The notes below the pieces were generated by a model. It was not told the DNA's origin and made no database searches. It was given only the letters and a program-made list of their open reading frames with translations. A stretch of DNA of 64,000 bases from Paenibacillus guangzhouensis (GTDB lineage Bacteria > Bacillota > Bacilli > Paenibacillales > Paenibacillaceae), in the NCBI RefSeq assembly GCF_009363075.1, contig NZ_CP045293.1:6659501-6723500 (forward strand), given 5' to 3'. Below, piece by piece: positions 16,125 through 25,259 of this stretch. Within the stretch, counting starts at the first letter, position 1. Every line of letters begins with the position of its first letter. Made by a program: the position numbers and the translations under genes.

Positions 16125-17759
16125 GTGGCAAAAGAATCATTTATTAAAGGGACGCTCATCCTCGCAGCGGCGGCGCTGATTGCGCGCGTACTCGGTGTCG
16201 TGCAGCGGGTACCTCTAGAGCATCTGCTCGGAGTAAGCGGTGGCGCGTCCTTTGCACTAGCATCGAATGTGTATTTAATGCTGCTGACGTTCGCGACAGC
16301 TGGCATTCCGAGTACACTCGGGAAAATGGTGTCTGAGAAATATGCGCTGAATCGCCCGGAAGAAGCGCAGCGGATTTATTTTGCAGCTATCATATTCGGT
16401 TTAGGGATGGGGATACTCATTACTGCGCTGCTCTATATTTTCGCGCCGTACTACGCCGAGATGAGTTCCGTTCCAGAAGCGACGCTTGCCATTCGGGCAC
16501 TTGCTCCAGCTCTTATTCTGTTCCCGGTTATTGCGATGATGCGTGGATATTTCCAGGGGCGTAATCAGATGGCACCTGGCGGTATATCGCAGATCATTGA
16601 GCAAATACTACGCGTGGTCACCGCTGTTGGTCTCGCTTATGTGTTCATGACATGGGGGTATAGTGAAGAAAAGATGGCCGCAGGCGCATCCTTTGGCGGT
16701 GTGCTAGGCAGTATCGGTGCCTTCCTCGTGATGCTGTATTATGCGCGGAAGCTGAAGAAGGCAGACCGTGAAGCAGGATTAGCCCGGAGCGGACAGCAGG
16801 GTGCCGTGACACCGCTGGGTCAGATCTATAAAGATATCTTCAAGCTATCGATTCCAATCGTGATTACATCGTTAGCTGTATCCATCATTTATTTCATTGA
16901 TTCGAGTATCATCGTTCCGATCTTGAAGGGACAAATTGGTGAGCCTTTAGCCAAAGAAACACTGAAGATTTTAGGGATGAATGCGCAATCCATTGCAGGG
17001 ATTCCGCCTATTCTGGCGATTGCACTAAGTACATCGATTATTCCGGTTATTTCAAGCGCATTTGCTCGTCAAGAGATGGATCATGTGAAGAAGCAGATTA
17101 CACTGGCGCTTCGGATTGCGCTGCTCTCGGGGATGCCTATTGTGCTTATTCTGTGCACAGCAGCATACTCCGTGAACGGTCTGTTGTTCAGCAGCACGAA
17201 CGGCAGTGAAATTATTTCGCTGTTAACCTTCTGTACCATTTTCCAGATTATTATGATGGTATCGGGTTCGATCCTCTTCGGCATGGGACGTCCGAAGACG
17301 CCTATGTTCCACGTTATGATCGGAATCGCCGTGAAGTTAGTTGGCAGCTTCACATTGGGATACGCTTTTGGCATCTATGGTATTGTCGGTTCGACGATGC
17401 TGTGCTTTGCGGTAACGATGGTATTGAATATACGTTCGCTGAAGCAAATCGTCGATTTCCAAATCCTTGGTTTACGTTGGACAGGCTTCTTGACATCTGT
17501 GATTGTACTGACCGGCATCGGCTATTTGATTGAATGGGCAGGCAATCAACTAACGCACGTCATGCATGCGCGTATTGCTTATTTTATTTCGTCCAGCCTC
17601 GTAGGCTTGGTCTTGATCGTGCTCTATCCGGTGCTGTTAATCGTATTCCGTGTGGTGACGCAGCAAGAGCTTAGCAGTTATCCGCGTCCACTTCGCAAGG
17701 TATTTCAGCCGCTCATGCGATTGCAGCGTGGACAAGCCGTTCAATCATCCGATTCATAA
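16125..17759 (+). CDS. MurJ/YtgP-type polysaccharide or lipid II flippase
   Basis: A 544-residue MOP-superfamily membrane protein with about 14 hydrophobic segments. It matches the SpoVB/YtgP branch, members of which flip lipid-linked cell-wall precursors. Typical early features are GTLILAAAALIARVLG and GGASFALASNVYLMLLTFATAGIPSTLGKMVSEK split by loops, with Arg residues in the cavity. The start is GTG at 16125, with GGGAAG 9 bases upstream. YtgP (MurJ) versus a SpoVB paralogue cannot be settled from sequence alone. Confidence 0.85.
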   Translation: MAKESFIKGTLILAAAALIARVLGVVQRVPLEHLLGVSGGASFALASNVYLMLLTFATAGIPSTLGKMVSEKYALNRPEEAQRIYFAAIIFGLGMGILITALLYIFAPYYAEMSSVPEATLAIRALAPALILFPVIAMMRGYFQGRNQMAPGGISQIIEQILRVVTAVGLAYVFMTWGYSEEKMAAGASFGGVLGSIGAFLVMLYYARKLKKADREAGLARSGQQGAVTPLGQIYKDIFKLSIPIVITSLAVSIIYFIDSSIIVPILKGQIGEPLAKETLKILGMNAQSIAGIPPILAIALSTSIIPVISSAFARQEMDHVKKQITLALRIALLSGMPIVLILCTAAYSVNGLLFSSTNGSEIISLLTFCTIFQIIMMVSGSILFGMGRPKTPMFHVMIGIAVKLVGSFTLGYAFGIYGIVGSTMLCFAVTMVLNIRSLKQIVDFQILGLRWTGFLTSVIVLTGIGYLIEWAGNQLTHVMHARIAYFISSSLVGLVLIVLYPVLLIVFRVVTQQELSSYPRPLRKVFQPLMRLQRGQAVQSSDS

Positions 17760-17796
17760 TTCGGTATTCTAATTTCCTAGATAAGGAGTGTTCATC

Positions 17797-18147
17797 ATGG
17801 AGAAATTATCGTCAGAAGCGCAATTCAACGAGGTGATCGCCTCATCAAAACCAACCATCGGCGTATTTAAAGCGGTATGGTGCAAAGACTGTCATTTTAT
17901 CGATCCATTCATGCCGGAGGTTGAAGCGAAATATGCGGACCAACTCACTTTTGTCCATATTGACCGCGATGAGCTGCCGGACTTGTGCGAGCGGTATAAC
18001 ATTCTTGGGATCCCAAGCTTTATCGCCTATTCGAACGGCCAAGAGTTAATTCGGTTTGTTAGTAAGCTGCGCAAGTCGCGTGAAGAGATCGAAGAGTTCC
18101 TGGATCGTGCGATCGCGGTTGCAGAGACCATGAAGAAATCCGAATAA
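17797..18147 (+). CDS. thioredoxin-like protein
   Basis: A 116-residue thioredoxin-fold protein with active-site motif WCKDC near residues 28-32 and the conserved cis-Pro in GIPSF. The CKDC dipeptide differs from the classical CGPC and suggests a different redox potential or partner. I chose ATG 17797 because AAGGAG is 9 bases upstream; a GTG at 17788 overlaps that site. It follows the flippase gene by 37 bases and has its own terminator. Confidence 0.88.
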   Translation: MEKLSSEAQFNEVIASSKPTIGVFKAVWCKDCHFIDPFMPEVEAKYADQLTFVHIDRDELPDLCERYNILGIPSFIAYSNGQELIRFVSKLRKSREEIEEFLDRAIAVAETMKKSE

Positions 18148-18154
18148 GTTAGAA

Positions 18155-18192
18155 CAAGCCATGTCATCGGGATGATGATATGGCTTTTGTTT
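18155..18192 (+). terminator. intrinsic terminator
   Basis: AAGCCATGTCATC pairs along its length with GATGATATGGCTT (one G-T) around GGGAT, followed by TTGTTTT. Confidence 0.8.
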
Positions 18193-18301
18193 TCGTGCTT
18201 TTTGTCCAATTACAATGTGTTTTGTCACAATTCCGCCTTCGTTTTCATCATGAAATCAGTTATAATGAGAAATGGTGAAATTTAACTTCCTGAGAGAGTA
18301 A

Positions 18302-19234
18302 GTGGGTGAAGGATTGAGAGCGAATACATTAAAGTGGCTTGCATATATCACTTGTGTCGGAATGATGCTGGTTCTCTTGAATGGCGCATTAGTGACGAAG
18401 ACGGGTTCTGGCCAAGGATGTGGGGCAGAATGGCCGCTATGCAATGGCAAATTTGTGCCTGCCTATACGATCGCTTCGATGATTGAATATTCGCACCGTG
18501 CGGTGAGCGGGCTTGTAGGAATTCTTGTCCTTGTCTTGTTCATTGCGGTATGGCGTCATGTGAAAGAACGCAAAGATGCTTGGTGGTATGCTTTTATTGC
18601 TTTTATATTTACATTTATTCAAGCGATTATGGGTGCGCTTGCAGTCGTGCTCGGGCAAGCTCCAGCCGTTATGGCGCTGCATTACGGGTTTTCGCTTATT
18701 GCTTTTGCAGGAACACTGCTGCTCTCGATTGTCTTGAACAAGTGGAGTCGCGGCCTGGATGACAACGCGCCGGCTGGCGTATTCGTATCCGAAAGATTCC
18801 GTACTGCAACGTGGATTGTGACGCTCTATGCTTATGTTGTTGTCTACGTAGGCGCATTCGTTCGGCATACTGAAGCCTATGGAGGCTGCCAAGGCTGGCC
18901 GCTCTGTAACGGAGCAATCATACCGGAGCTTCATGGTACCACCCTAATTGCATTTATCCATCGTGTCGCAGCACTCGTCCTATTCATCGCGGTTGCGGTG
19001 CTTGCGCATTTCGCTTATCACGGTCATAAGCAAATTCGTGAATTACGAATTATTGGGGTCTGTGCCTTAATATTATGTACTGCCCAGATCTTGAGCGGGG
19101 CATGGGTTGTCTTTACGTTAGGCGACGAGAATGCGGGCTTGTTCGCAGGATTATTCCATACGGTACTCATTGCTGGCTTATTCGGAGTCTTATGCTATAT
19201 GAGTGTCAGGGTATGGCAAATGAGCAAACGATAA
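18302..19234 (+). CDS. ctaA: heme A synthase
   Basis: A 310-residue eight-helix membrane oxygenase that converts heme O to heme A for cytochrome oxidase. The paired-Cys motif Cys40-Cys47 (GCGAEWPLC) recurs as GGCQGWPLC in the second half, reflecting the internal duplication. Glu62 and His65 lie in EYSHR, and the other heme-binding His are in ALHYGF, FIHRVA and LFHTVL. The start is GTG at 18302 with only a weak GAGAGA site, so the start is less certain. It completes the ctaB pathway. Confidence 0.95.
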   Translation: MGEGLRANTLKWLAYITCVGMMLVLLNGALVTKTGSGQGCGAEWPLCNGKFVPAYTIASMIEYSHRAVSGLVGILVLVLFIAVWRHVKERKDAWWYAFIAFIFTFIQAIMGALAVVLGQAPAVMALHYGFSLIAFAGTLLLSIVLNKWSRGLDDNAPAGVFVSERFRTATWIVTLYAYVVVYVGAFVRHTEAYGGCQGWPLCNGAIIPELHGTTLIAFIHRVAALVLFIAVAVLAHFAYHGHKQIRELRIIGVCALILCTAQILSGAWVVFTLGDENAGLFAGLFHTVLIAGLFGVLCYMSVRVWQMSKR

Positions 19235-19349
19235 AATCGGATATACTAAAATGAACCGAAAGTTGTCGAGCATGTGAAGTTCGAGAACTTTTTGTTTTAC
19301 CCCGGGTACATAGCACCGTCTTCATCAACATCAAAGGAGTGTGAACGAT

Positions 19350-20066
19350 ATGCTGAGAATCTTGTTAGGTCTGCCTCCTCGCGCGGAGCTCGGGGAAATG
19401 CAAGATGCTGTGGATGCCATGCAGTGTGTACTGCATCAGCTTCAGAGTCGTATTTCTAAGGGACATGATCCTGAACATATTTGGCGCAAACATGAGGTTT
19501 GGACGAAAGGTCTTATCGTCTCCTTGGATGAACTGGAGCAGAGCGTATTCTTATCAGGCCACTTTGCGGATCGCGTTCGCAAGACGTACCAAGAAGAAAT
19601 GTCTCAGCAAGAGAATGCGAATTATCACCGTCATATCTACTTCTACAAAAATGGATTTATTCGGGTATTCTCTATTCTAGACAAACTTGGGACCCTCATG
19701 AATGATCTCTTTGAGCTTCATACGGAACGGGCAAAAGCCCATTTTTCTTTTTTTACGGTCTTGCGGCAATTTCGTTATTTAGGTGTACATCTGGCACTTA
19801 TGGATAAGTTAAATACTTTGAAGGAACAATATAATGAGCCGCTTCGCCATCTTCGCAAATGGCGTAATATCGAAATTCACTACATGAACATGGAGATGCA
19901 GGATGATCTCTCACAGCGTGATCAGACATTGGATGGCAAGATTAAGCTAGAGGATATCCAGGAACGCCAGAAAGACCTGGAGCTTGGTTATCGAATGGCC
20001 TGTGAAACCTTGCAAGCTTCGTTTGAGTATATCGAGTTGATGCTTCGTAATAAATATCATCGATAA
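19350..20066 (+). CDS. Cthe_2314-like HEPN domain protein
   Basis: A 238-residue all-alpha protein resembling the Cthe_2314-type HEPN family. It carries an intact Rx4H motif, Arg172 to His177 (RNIEIH), the catalytic signature of HEPN ribonucleases. A conserved-looking HRHIYFYKNGF segment is near residue 93. I chose ATG 19350 because AGGAG is 10 bases upstream; a GTG at 19341 is too close. No nucleotidyltransferase partner is adjacent, so a HEPN/MNT toxin pair is not evident. Activity is untested. Confidence 0.65.
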   Translation: MLRILLGLPPRAELGEMQDAVDAMQCVLHQLQSRISKGHDPEHIWRKHEVWTKGLIVSLDELEQSVFLSGHFADRVRKTYQEEMSQQENANYHRHIYFYKNGFIRVFSILDKLGTLMNDLFELHTERAKAHFSFFTVLRQFRYLGVHLALMDKLNTLKEQYNEPLRHLRKWRNIEIHYMNMEMQDDLSQRDQTLDGKIKLEDIQERQKDLELGYRMACETLQASFEYIELMLRNKYHR

Positions 20067-20084
20067 GATGTAAAATATTTCTAT

Positions 20085-20113
20085 TTGACTTTTGGTATTA
20101 TCAACACTATACT
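20085..20113 (+). promoter_or_regulatory. promoter of metNIQ leader
   Basis: TTGACT at 20085-20090, a 17-base spacer and TATACT at 20108-20113. Confidence 0.75.
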
Positions 20114-20142
20114 CAATTTAAATTTAATACAAACGATACTTT

Positions 20143-20329
20143 CTTATCGAGAGCGGCGGAGGGACAGGCCCTGTGAAGCCCGGCAACCGATTCCTGATCC
20201 AGCGTAATATGGACATGGAGTGTCATGGTGCTAAATCCTTCAGAATTCATGTTAGAATTCTGGTAGATGAGAAGAGGACTATAATGATGACTTGTTAGCC
20301 CTTTTCCGTTGTGCCGGAAAAGGGCTTTT
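20143..20329 (+). promoter_or_regulatory. SAM-I (S-box) riboswitch with terminator
   Basis: The S-box core CTTATCGAGAGCGGCGGAGG begins at 20143 and continues through GACAGGCCCTGTGAAGCCC and GGCAACC. P1 closes by CTTATC pairing with GATGAG. The expression platform is a terminator, AGCCCTTTTCCG with CGGAAAAGGGCT (20297-20326), followed by TTTT. Bound S-adenosylmethionine should terminate transcription and shut off metNIQ. Confidence 0.97.
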
Positions 20330-20362
20330 CTATAGCTCGATTAGAAACGAGAGGGGACAATC

Positions 20363-21382
20363 ATGATACAGCTTAAACAATTGTCGAAGACCTACGGCAA
20401 TAAGCATAAACAGACCGTCGCGCTGACGGATATCGATGTAACCATTGACCGCGGCGAAATCTTCGGAATAATAGGACATTCGGGGGCCGGCAAGAGTACA
20501 TTGCTGCGCAGCATCAACCTGCTGGAACGTCCCACGACAGGGGAAGTATGGATTGGGGACACGAATCTTACAGCACTGTCCGAGGTTGAACTGCAAGGTC
20601 AACGCCGCAAGATCGGAATGATCTTTCAGCATTTCAACCTATTATCGTCCGCGACGATTTTCGATAACATCGCATTTCCGCTGCGCTTAGTGAAGACGCC
20701 GAAAGCCGAAATCGAACAGAAAGTGGATAAACTTCTGAAGCTGGTTGGACTCGAAGAGCATCGTAACAAATACCCGTCTCAATTGTCCGGCGGTCAGAAA
20801 CAACGTGTAGGCATCGCGCGTGCGTTGGCGAATGATCCAGAGGTGCTCTTATGCGATGAAGCGACATCTGCGCTGGATCCTCAGACGACGCAATCGATAC
20901 TTCGATTGCTGCTGGATATCAACAAGCAATTCGGGATTACGATCGTGCTCATAACGCATGAGATGCATGTGATCCAGACGATATGCGATACGGTAGCCGT
21001 AATCCATGATGGACGTATTGTAGAGCAAGGTCCTGTAACCGAGGTATTCCTCAAGCCGCAGCATATTGTGACGCGGGAATTTATTCGGGAAGAGAATGAG
21101 AGCGCAGAACTGCTGGATCGAATCATCACCTCGCTGCCGTCGAATGATCATTCGGAGGTTGTGAAAATTAACTTCCTAGGAACAACGACATATCAGCCGA
21201 TCCTGTCTGAGGCCGTTCAGTCGACAGGCGTAACCTTTGCAATTCTGCAAGGGACGATCGCGACGATGAAGGACATCCCCTATGGCCAACTCATCGTGCG
21301 GTTTGAAGGGAATAAAGAAGCGATTGTGAAGACGTGTGAAATGCTGCGTGCACATGTGCATGAATTGGAGGTGATCGGATGA
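20363..21382 (+). CDS. metN: methionine ABC transporter ATP-binding protein
   Basis: A 339-residue ATPase of the D-/L-methionine importer. Walker A is GHSGAGKS (38-45), the ABC signature is LSGGQKQR, Walker B is VLLCDE, and the H-loop His is in LITHE. The C-terminal NIL/ACT-type domain (from about residue 265) binds methionine and inhibits transport in the family. It follows the SAM riboswitch and its TGA overlaps the metI ATG by four bases. Confidence 0.96.
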   Translation: MIQLKQLSKTYGNKHKQTVALTDIDVTIDRGEIFGIIGHSGAGKSTLLRSINLLERPTTGEVWIGDTNLTALSEVELQGQRRKIGMIFQHFNLLSSATIFDNIAFPLRLVKTPKAEIEQKVDKLLKLVGLEEHRNKYPSQLSGGQKQRVGIARALANDPEVLLCDEATSALDPQTTQSILRLLLDINKQFGITIVLITHEMHVIQTICDTVAVIHDGRIVEQGPVTEVFLKPQHIVTREFIREENESAELLDRIITSLPSNDHSEVVKINFLGTTTYQPILSEAVQSTGVTFAILQGTIATMKDIPYGQLIVRFEGNKEAIVKTCEMLRAHVHELEVIG

Positions 21383-22059
21383 TTCTCCTATCTACGGGGT
21401 TTGATTTCTCAAAAATTTATTGGTCCGAAATTTGGACAGCAACGTGGGATACGCTGCGTATGTTGCTCTTCTCAGGACTATTCACATTTATTATCGGACT
21501 TCCGATTGGTATCTTGCTGTTTATGACAGCAAGAGGGAATTCAGCTTGGAGCCGGATGCTTTATCGGGTGATCTCGTTCATCGTCAATATTTTGCGCTCG
21601 GTACCGTTCGTCATTCTGATGATCTCGATTATTCCACTGACGAAAATAATTGTTGGGGTATCAATCGGCGTACTGGGCTCCATACCGCCGCTTGTACTCG
21701 CAGCGGCACCGTTCTTCGCTAGACTCGTGGAGACCTCGCTTCGTGAGGTGGACCGAGGCGTTATCGAAGCAGCTGAGGCAATGGGGGCTACGAAAGGCCA
21801 GATCGTCAGCCGGGTGTTGCTGCCCGAATCGATGCCAAGCCTAATTGCAGGCATCACCATTACGATTGTAACACTGGTCTCTTATACGGCGATGTCCGGG
21901 TTGATTGGCGGCGGCGGTCTAGGGGATCTAGCCATTCGATATGGCTACCAACGGTATGAGATCGAAGTGATGGTCGTAGCCGTGATCTTAATGATTGTGA
22001 TCGTGCAGCTGATCCAGGTGCTTGGCGATCGTCTTGTTCATCGGTTTTCTAGAAAATAA
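21379..22059 (+). CDS. metI: methionine ABC transporter permease
   Basis: A 226-residue inner-membrane permease with five or six hydrophobic segments. The EAA loop that contacts MetN reads [13 protein letters not shown] near residue 133. ATG overlaps the metN stop (ATGA), indicating translational coupling. It works with MetN and lipoprotein MetQ to import methionine and is controlled by the upstream SAM riboswitch. Confidence 0.96.
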   Translation: MILLSTGFDFSKIYWSEIWTATWDTLRMLLFSGLFTFIIGLPIGILLFMTARGNSAWSRMLYRVISFIVNILRSVPFVILMISIIPLTKIIVGVSIGVLGSIPPLVLAAAPFFARLVETSLREVDRGVIEAAEAMGATKGQIVSRVLLPESMPSLIAGITITIVTLVSYTAMSGLIGGGGLGDLAIRYGYQRYEIEVMVVAVILMIVIVQLIQVLGDRLVHRFSRK

Positions 22060-22103
22060 ATATAGATACTCAAAAAACAATGGATTATTGGAGGGGACTT
22101 ACA

Positions 22104-22940
22104 ATGAAAAAATGGTTGATTACATTAACAGCAGTACTCGCTTTTGCGGTTATCGCGGCAGGATGCGGCGGCAAGAATGAGACAAGCAGTGGTGAAGAGA
22201 GCAGTGGAAGCAAGCAAGAAACAACGACGTTAACGGTCGGCGCAACTGCCGTACCTCATGCAGAAATTCTGAACTTCTTGAAGCCAATGCTTGAGAAGGA
22301 AGGCGTTAAGCTGGAAGTGAAAGAATTTACAGATTACGTACAACCGAACGTACAAGTATTTGAGAAGCAGCTTGATGCGAACTTCTTCCAACATCAGCCG
22401 TATTTGGATCAAATGAATAAGGATCGCAGCATGGATCTAGTTAGCGTCGTAGGCGTTCACCTTGAGCCGATTGCAGCATACTCCAAGAAGATCAAATCCG
22501 CTGACGAATTGAAAGATGGCGCATCAATTGCTATCCCGAACGATCCATCGAATGGTGCTCGCGCATTGTTGCTTCTGCAAAAGCAAGGGCTCATTGAGCT
22601 GGCAGAAGGCAAAGTGGCGGACGCAACGATTCGCGATATTACAAAAAACCCGAAAAACTTGAAAATTCAAGAGCTTGAAGCAGCGATGCTGCCACGCGTT
22701 CTTGATGAGTTCGATGCTGCTATTATTAATACGAACTATGCATTGCAAGCTGAGTTGTCGCCTACGAAAGATTCGTTGTTCATCGAGGGAAGCGATTCTC
22801 CGTATACGAACATCCTTGTTTCCCGTCCGGACAACAAAGACTCTGACGCCATGAAGAAGCTCGCTGCAGCGCTTCATTCGCCAGAATTGAAGAAATTTAT
22901 TGAAGAGAAATACGGTGAAGCGATATTGCCGGCATTTTAA
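22104..22940 (+). CDS. metQ: methionine-binding lipoprotein
   Basis: A 278-residue NlpA-family substrate-binding lipoprotein. The signal peptide ends in the lipobox IAAGC with lipidated Cys24, followed by a Ser/Gly-rich linker. The body has the NlpA hallmarks VGATAVPHAEIL, FFQHQPYLDQ and NDPSNGARAL. I chose ATG 22104 because GGAGGGG is 7 bases upstream; the in-frame ATG at 22080 lacks a site. It is the last gene of metNIQ. Confidence 0.96.
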   Translation: MKKWLITLTAVLAFAVIAAGCGGKNETSSGEESSGSKQETTTLTVGATAVPHAEILNFLKPMLEKEGVKLEVKEFTDYVQPNVQVFEKQLDANFFQHQPYLDQMNKDRSMDLVSVVGVHLEPIAAYSKKIKSADELKDGASIAIPNDPSNGARALLLLQKQGLIELAEGKVADATIRDITKNPKNLKIQELEAAMLPRVLDEFDAAIINTNYALQAELSPTKDSLFIEGSDSPYTNILVSRPDNKDSDAMKKLAAALHSPELKKFIEEKYGEAILPAF

Positions 22941-22960
22941 TTAAATAGAGCGAAAATGAA

Positions 22961-22998
22961 AAAGCTGATATCTGTCCTGACAGATATCAGCTTCTTTA
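22961..22998. terminator. bidirectional terminator metQ / gerC
   Basis: AAGCTGATATCTGTC pairs perfectly with GACAGATATCAGCTT around CT. T-rich sequence follows on the plus strand and a T-run on the minus strand. Confidence 0.85.
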
Positions 22999-23031
22999 TT
23001 ATGATGCTAGTATCAGGTTGTTCTATAATAA

Positions 23032-24153
23032 TTACTGCATAACACCACTATCCAACATTTCGGTTTTTACAGAGAGGCGTATATCGGCTTCTGACAACGC
23101 ATCTCCCCAATGATCTTTCGCTTTCTTCCATGCTTGGTACTGGTAGGCTTGCGCGAGAATTCCGAGCCCGATGGGATCAATGCGATTTTTCTGTATTTTA
23201 TGGATCAGTGCCATCAGATCTCGCTGCAAGAGAGAATCCAACTGTTTCTGCAATTGTTGCTTATGCAGAGTCAGATTGAACGGGAATGTTCGCTCTGTAA
23301 CGCGGGTTATCATCTTATAGTGAATGTCGAATCCGAATCGCCCTTGCTTGTAGGATGTTCGTATACGTGCAGATATCTTCACGATGTCAACGCTTAGCTT
23401 GTTCTTAACAATCGGATTAGGCTGACCTGTCGGCAGGTCAGTTACATTGGCCGTATAGGATCCGATCCCTGATAGATCCCGTTGAAGAATGCGAAGAAGT
23501 GTAGTTTCTTGCAGATTAAGGTTTGTGACGTATTTGCCCTGTTCACTCAGCAGAGCCGCGCCTTCGGCAACGATATCTTTATTCTTCCGAAGCAATGGCA
23601 ACGCAGGCGTCATGGCCTGGTCGTACATTTGCCGGTGGAATTCTTGAAGCGTCGTATCCAGTGTTGCGTTTTTCTTAGCTGAAGAGCTGATTAATTTGGG
23701 GAGAAGCATTGTAAGCGGCGGCTTGCCATCAGACTGGTAATAAATAATCTCAGAGACAGGACCGTTTACTACAGCCACGTTTGCGTTAACCGTAGACTCT
23801 GCATTTCGGAACAGTGTATCCAGCATGGAGAACCAATTCTCCTGCTCGAGTAGCTTTTTCCCTATAAGAATGGTCTGGATTTTACCGGCACTCGGAATTC
23901 CCGAAGACATCGTGTCGAAATTGTTCTTGCTATGCCGGACAGAGACGGGTTTGTCGTCATAGAATTCTTCGGTTTTCTTCTTCGCATCCTTATTGAATAC
24001 AGGACTCGAGCTGTAGACGATAAATTGATCCTCTTCCATATCGAATCCGAGAGCAAGGATGAGCGTGGCATCTTCCAAATACATTTTATCGTAGCATCCA
24101 GGCAGCAGTCCTAAGAGAAGCACGATCATACATAGCTTGAACCAATGCTTCAT
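23032..24153 (-). CDS. germinant receptor lipoprotein, GerC family
   Basis: A 373-residue C subunit of a GerA-type spore germinant receptor. The signal peptide ends in LLPGC with lipidated Cys20. The family features LALGFDMEEDQFIVYS and the ADIRLSVKTEM C-terminus are present. ATG 24153 has GGGAGGG 8 bases upstream and overlaps the gerB stop (ATGA). It is the last gene of the A-B-C operon; the complex sits in the spore inner membrane. Confidence 0.92.
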   Translation of the reverse strand: MKHWFKLCMIVLLLGLLPGCYDKMYLEDATLILALGFDMEEDQFIVYSSSPVFNKDAKKKTEEFYDDKPVSVRHSKNNFDTMSSGIPSAGKIQTILIGKKLLEQENWFSMLDTLFRNAESTVNANVAVVNGPVSEIIYYQSDGKPPLTMLLPKLISSSAKKNATLDTTLQEFHRQMYDQAMTPALPLLRKNKDIVAEGAALLSEQGKYVTNLNLQETTLLRILQRDLSGIGSYTANVTDLPTGQPNPIVKNKLSVDIVKISARIRTSYKQGRFGFDIHYKMITRVTERTFPFNLTLHKQQLQKQLDSLLQRDLMALIHKIQKNRIDPIGLGILAQAYQYQAWKKAKDHWGDALSEADIRLSVKTEMLDSGVMQ

Positions 24154-25259
24154 GATGAATTCCCTCCCTGGTTGCGGCGAATGCCTTCGAGCAGTTTCAC
24201 ATAACACCACAAACACAATGGCAGTACATACGCGATCATAAACCCGATATAACTTAATGTTCTCGTCATTTGAGTTACCTGGCTCTGGGAGAGGGCCAAG
24301 AAGATGGATAGAGCTAGCGTGATCAGGAGAATTGCCACGGTTGTGATGCTGGGCTTCGATTTTGGCAACACTTGTCTCATCCCGAAGACGGCTAAACTCA
24401 TATATACTATCCAGGTTACGGAGATGACTACCATATACATCGCCAGGAAGATGACATCCCACCGATCCAAGAATTGTACCCGAATGACTTTCAACAGGCT
24501 GAGTGTCGGCCAGGTATATTGAAGAATCTCGAGCGAGCTGAAGTAAGAGAAGCAGACCAAGGTCGTTAAGATGTAGAAGAACATCGTCAGTGTATTCGCA
24601 ACGATCACGGCGGAGGTCGCCTTCTTCTTTAGCATTAGGAACGGATAGAGAATGAATGTAATCTCAAATCCCAAATAGGATAGAATCGTTAGCTTCGTAG
24701 CGGATATGACGGGCATCCAGCCTTCTTTGATGAACGGTAGTAGATACAACCAGCGGCTATGATTCACGGGAAAGGCAAGCAGTAAAATGATCCAGAGTGA
24801 GAAATAGAAGATTAGCTCGGCATACCGTCCGATCATCTTAATCCCGTGATGCACGATCATATATGTCGGGATGGATAACAGTAGGATGAACATAAAATTC
24901 GGCGTTTTTGGCATGAGCCATATTCTAAGGATGGATACGATGGAGAACAAGACAGCTAGGGAACATCCGATTAAATATAACAGAAGGACGACGGAAGCTG
25001 GTTTTCCGATCCATTTGCCAAAGAAGAGGGAGAACAAATCAAATAATGTTGCATTAGGGTGTCTCTTCATTGCGTGAATGATGAATAGATTCGCTGTTAC
25101 AGACAGCGCCCATCCAAAAAGAATGGATATCCAGCCATCCGACCCGGCGACTTGTGCCAGCTCACGCGGAAGCGTCAGGAAGCCGACGCCGACTTGCGTG
25201 CCATGAATCAGAAGTACAAATTGTAGCCACGTAATTTGAATGGATGGAGTATTCTGCAT
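24150..25259 (-). CDS. germinant receptor permease-like subunit, GerB family
   Basis: A 369-residue membrane protein with about ten hydrophobic segments, related to the amino-acid/polyamine/organocation transporters. It is the B subunit that binds the germinant in the GerA family. The typical start IQITWLQFVLLIHGTQVG leads to GVGFLTLPRELA near residue 25. ATG 25259 overlaps the gerA stop (TGATG), with GAGGAG 9 bases upstream; TTG 25262 is an alternative. The germinant is unknown. Confidence 0.92.
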   Translation of the reverse strand: MQNTPSIQITWLQFVLLIHGTQVGVGFLTLPRELAQVAGSDGWISILFGWALSVTANLFIIHAMKRHPNATLFDLFSLFFGKWIGKPASVVLLLYLIGCSLAVLFSIVSILRIWLMPKTPNFMFILLLSIPTYMIVHHGIKMIGRYAELIFYFSLWIILLLAFPVNHSRWLYLLPFIKEGWMPVISATKLTILSYLGFEITFILYPFLMLKKKATSAVIVANTLTMFFYILTTLVCFSYFSSLEILQYTWPTLSLLKVIRVQFLDRWDVIFLAMYMVVISVTWIVYMSLAVFGMRQVLPKSKPSITTVAILLITLALSIFLALSQSQVTQMTRTLSYIGFMIAYVLPLCLWCYVKLLEGIRRNQGGNSS

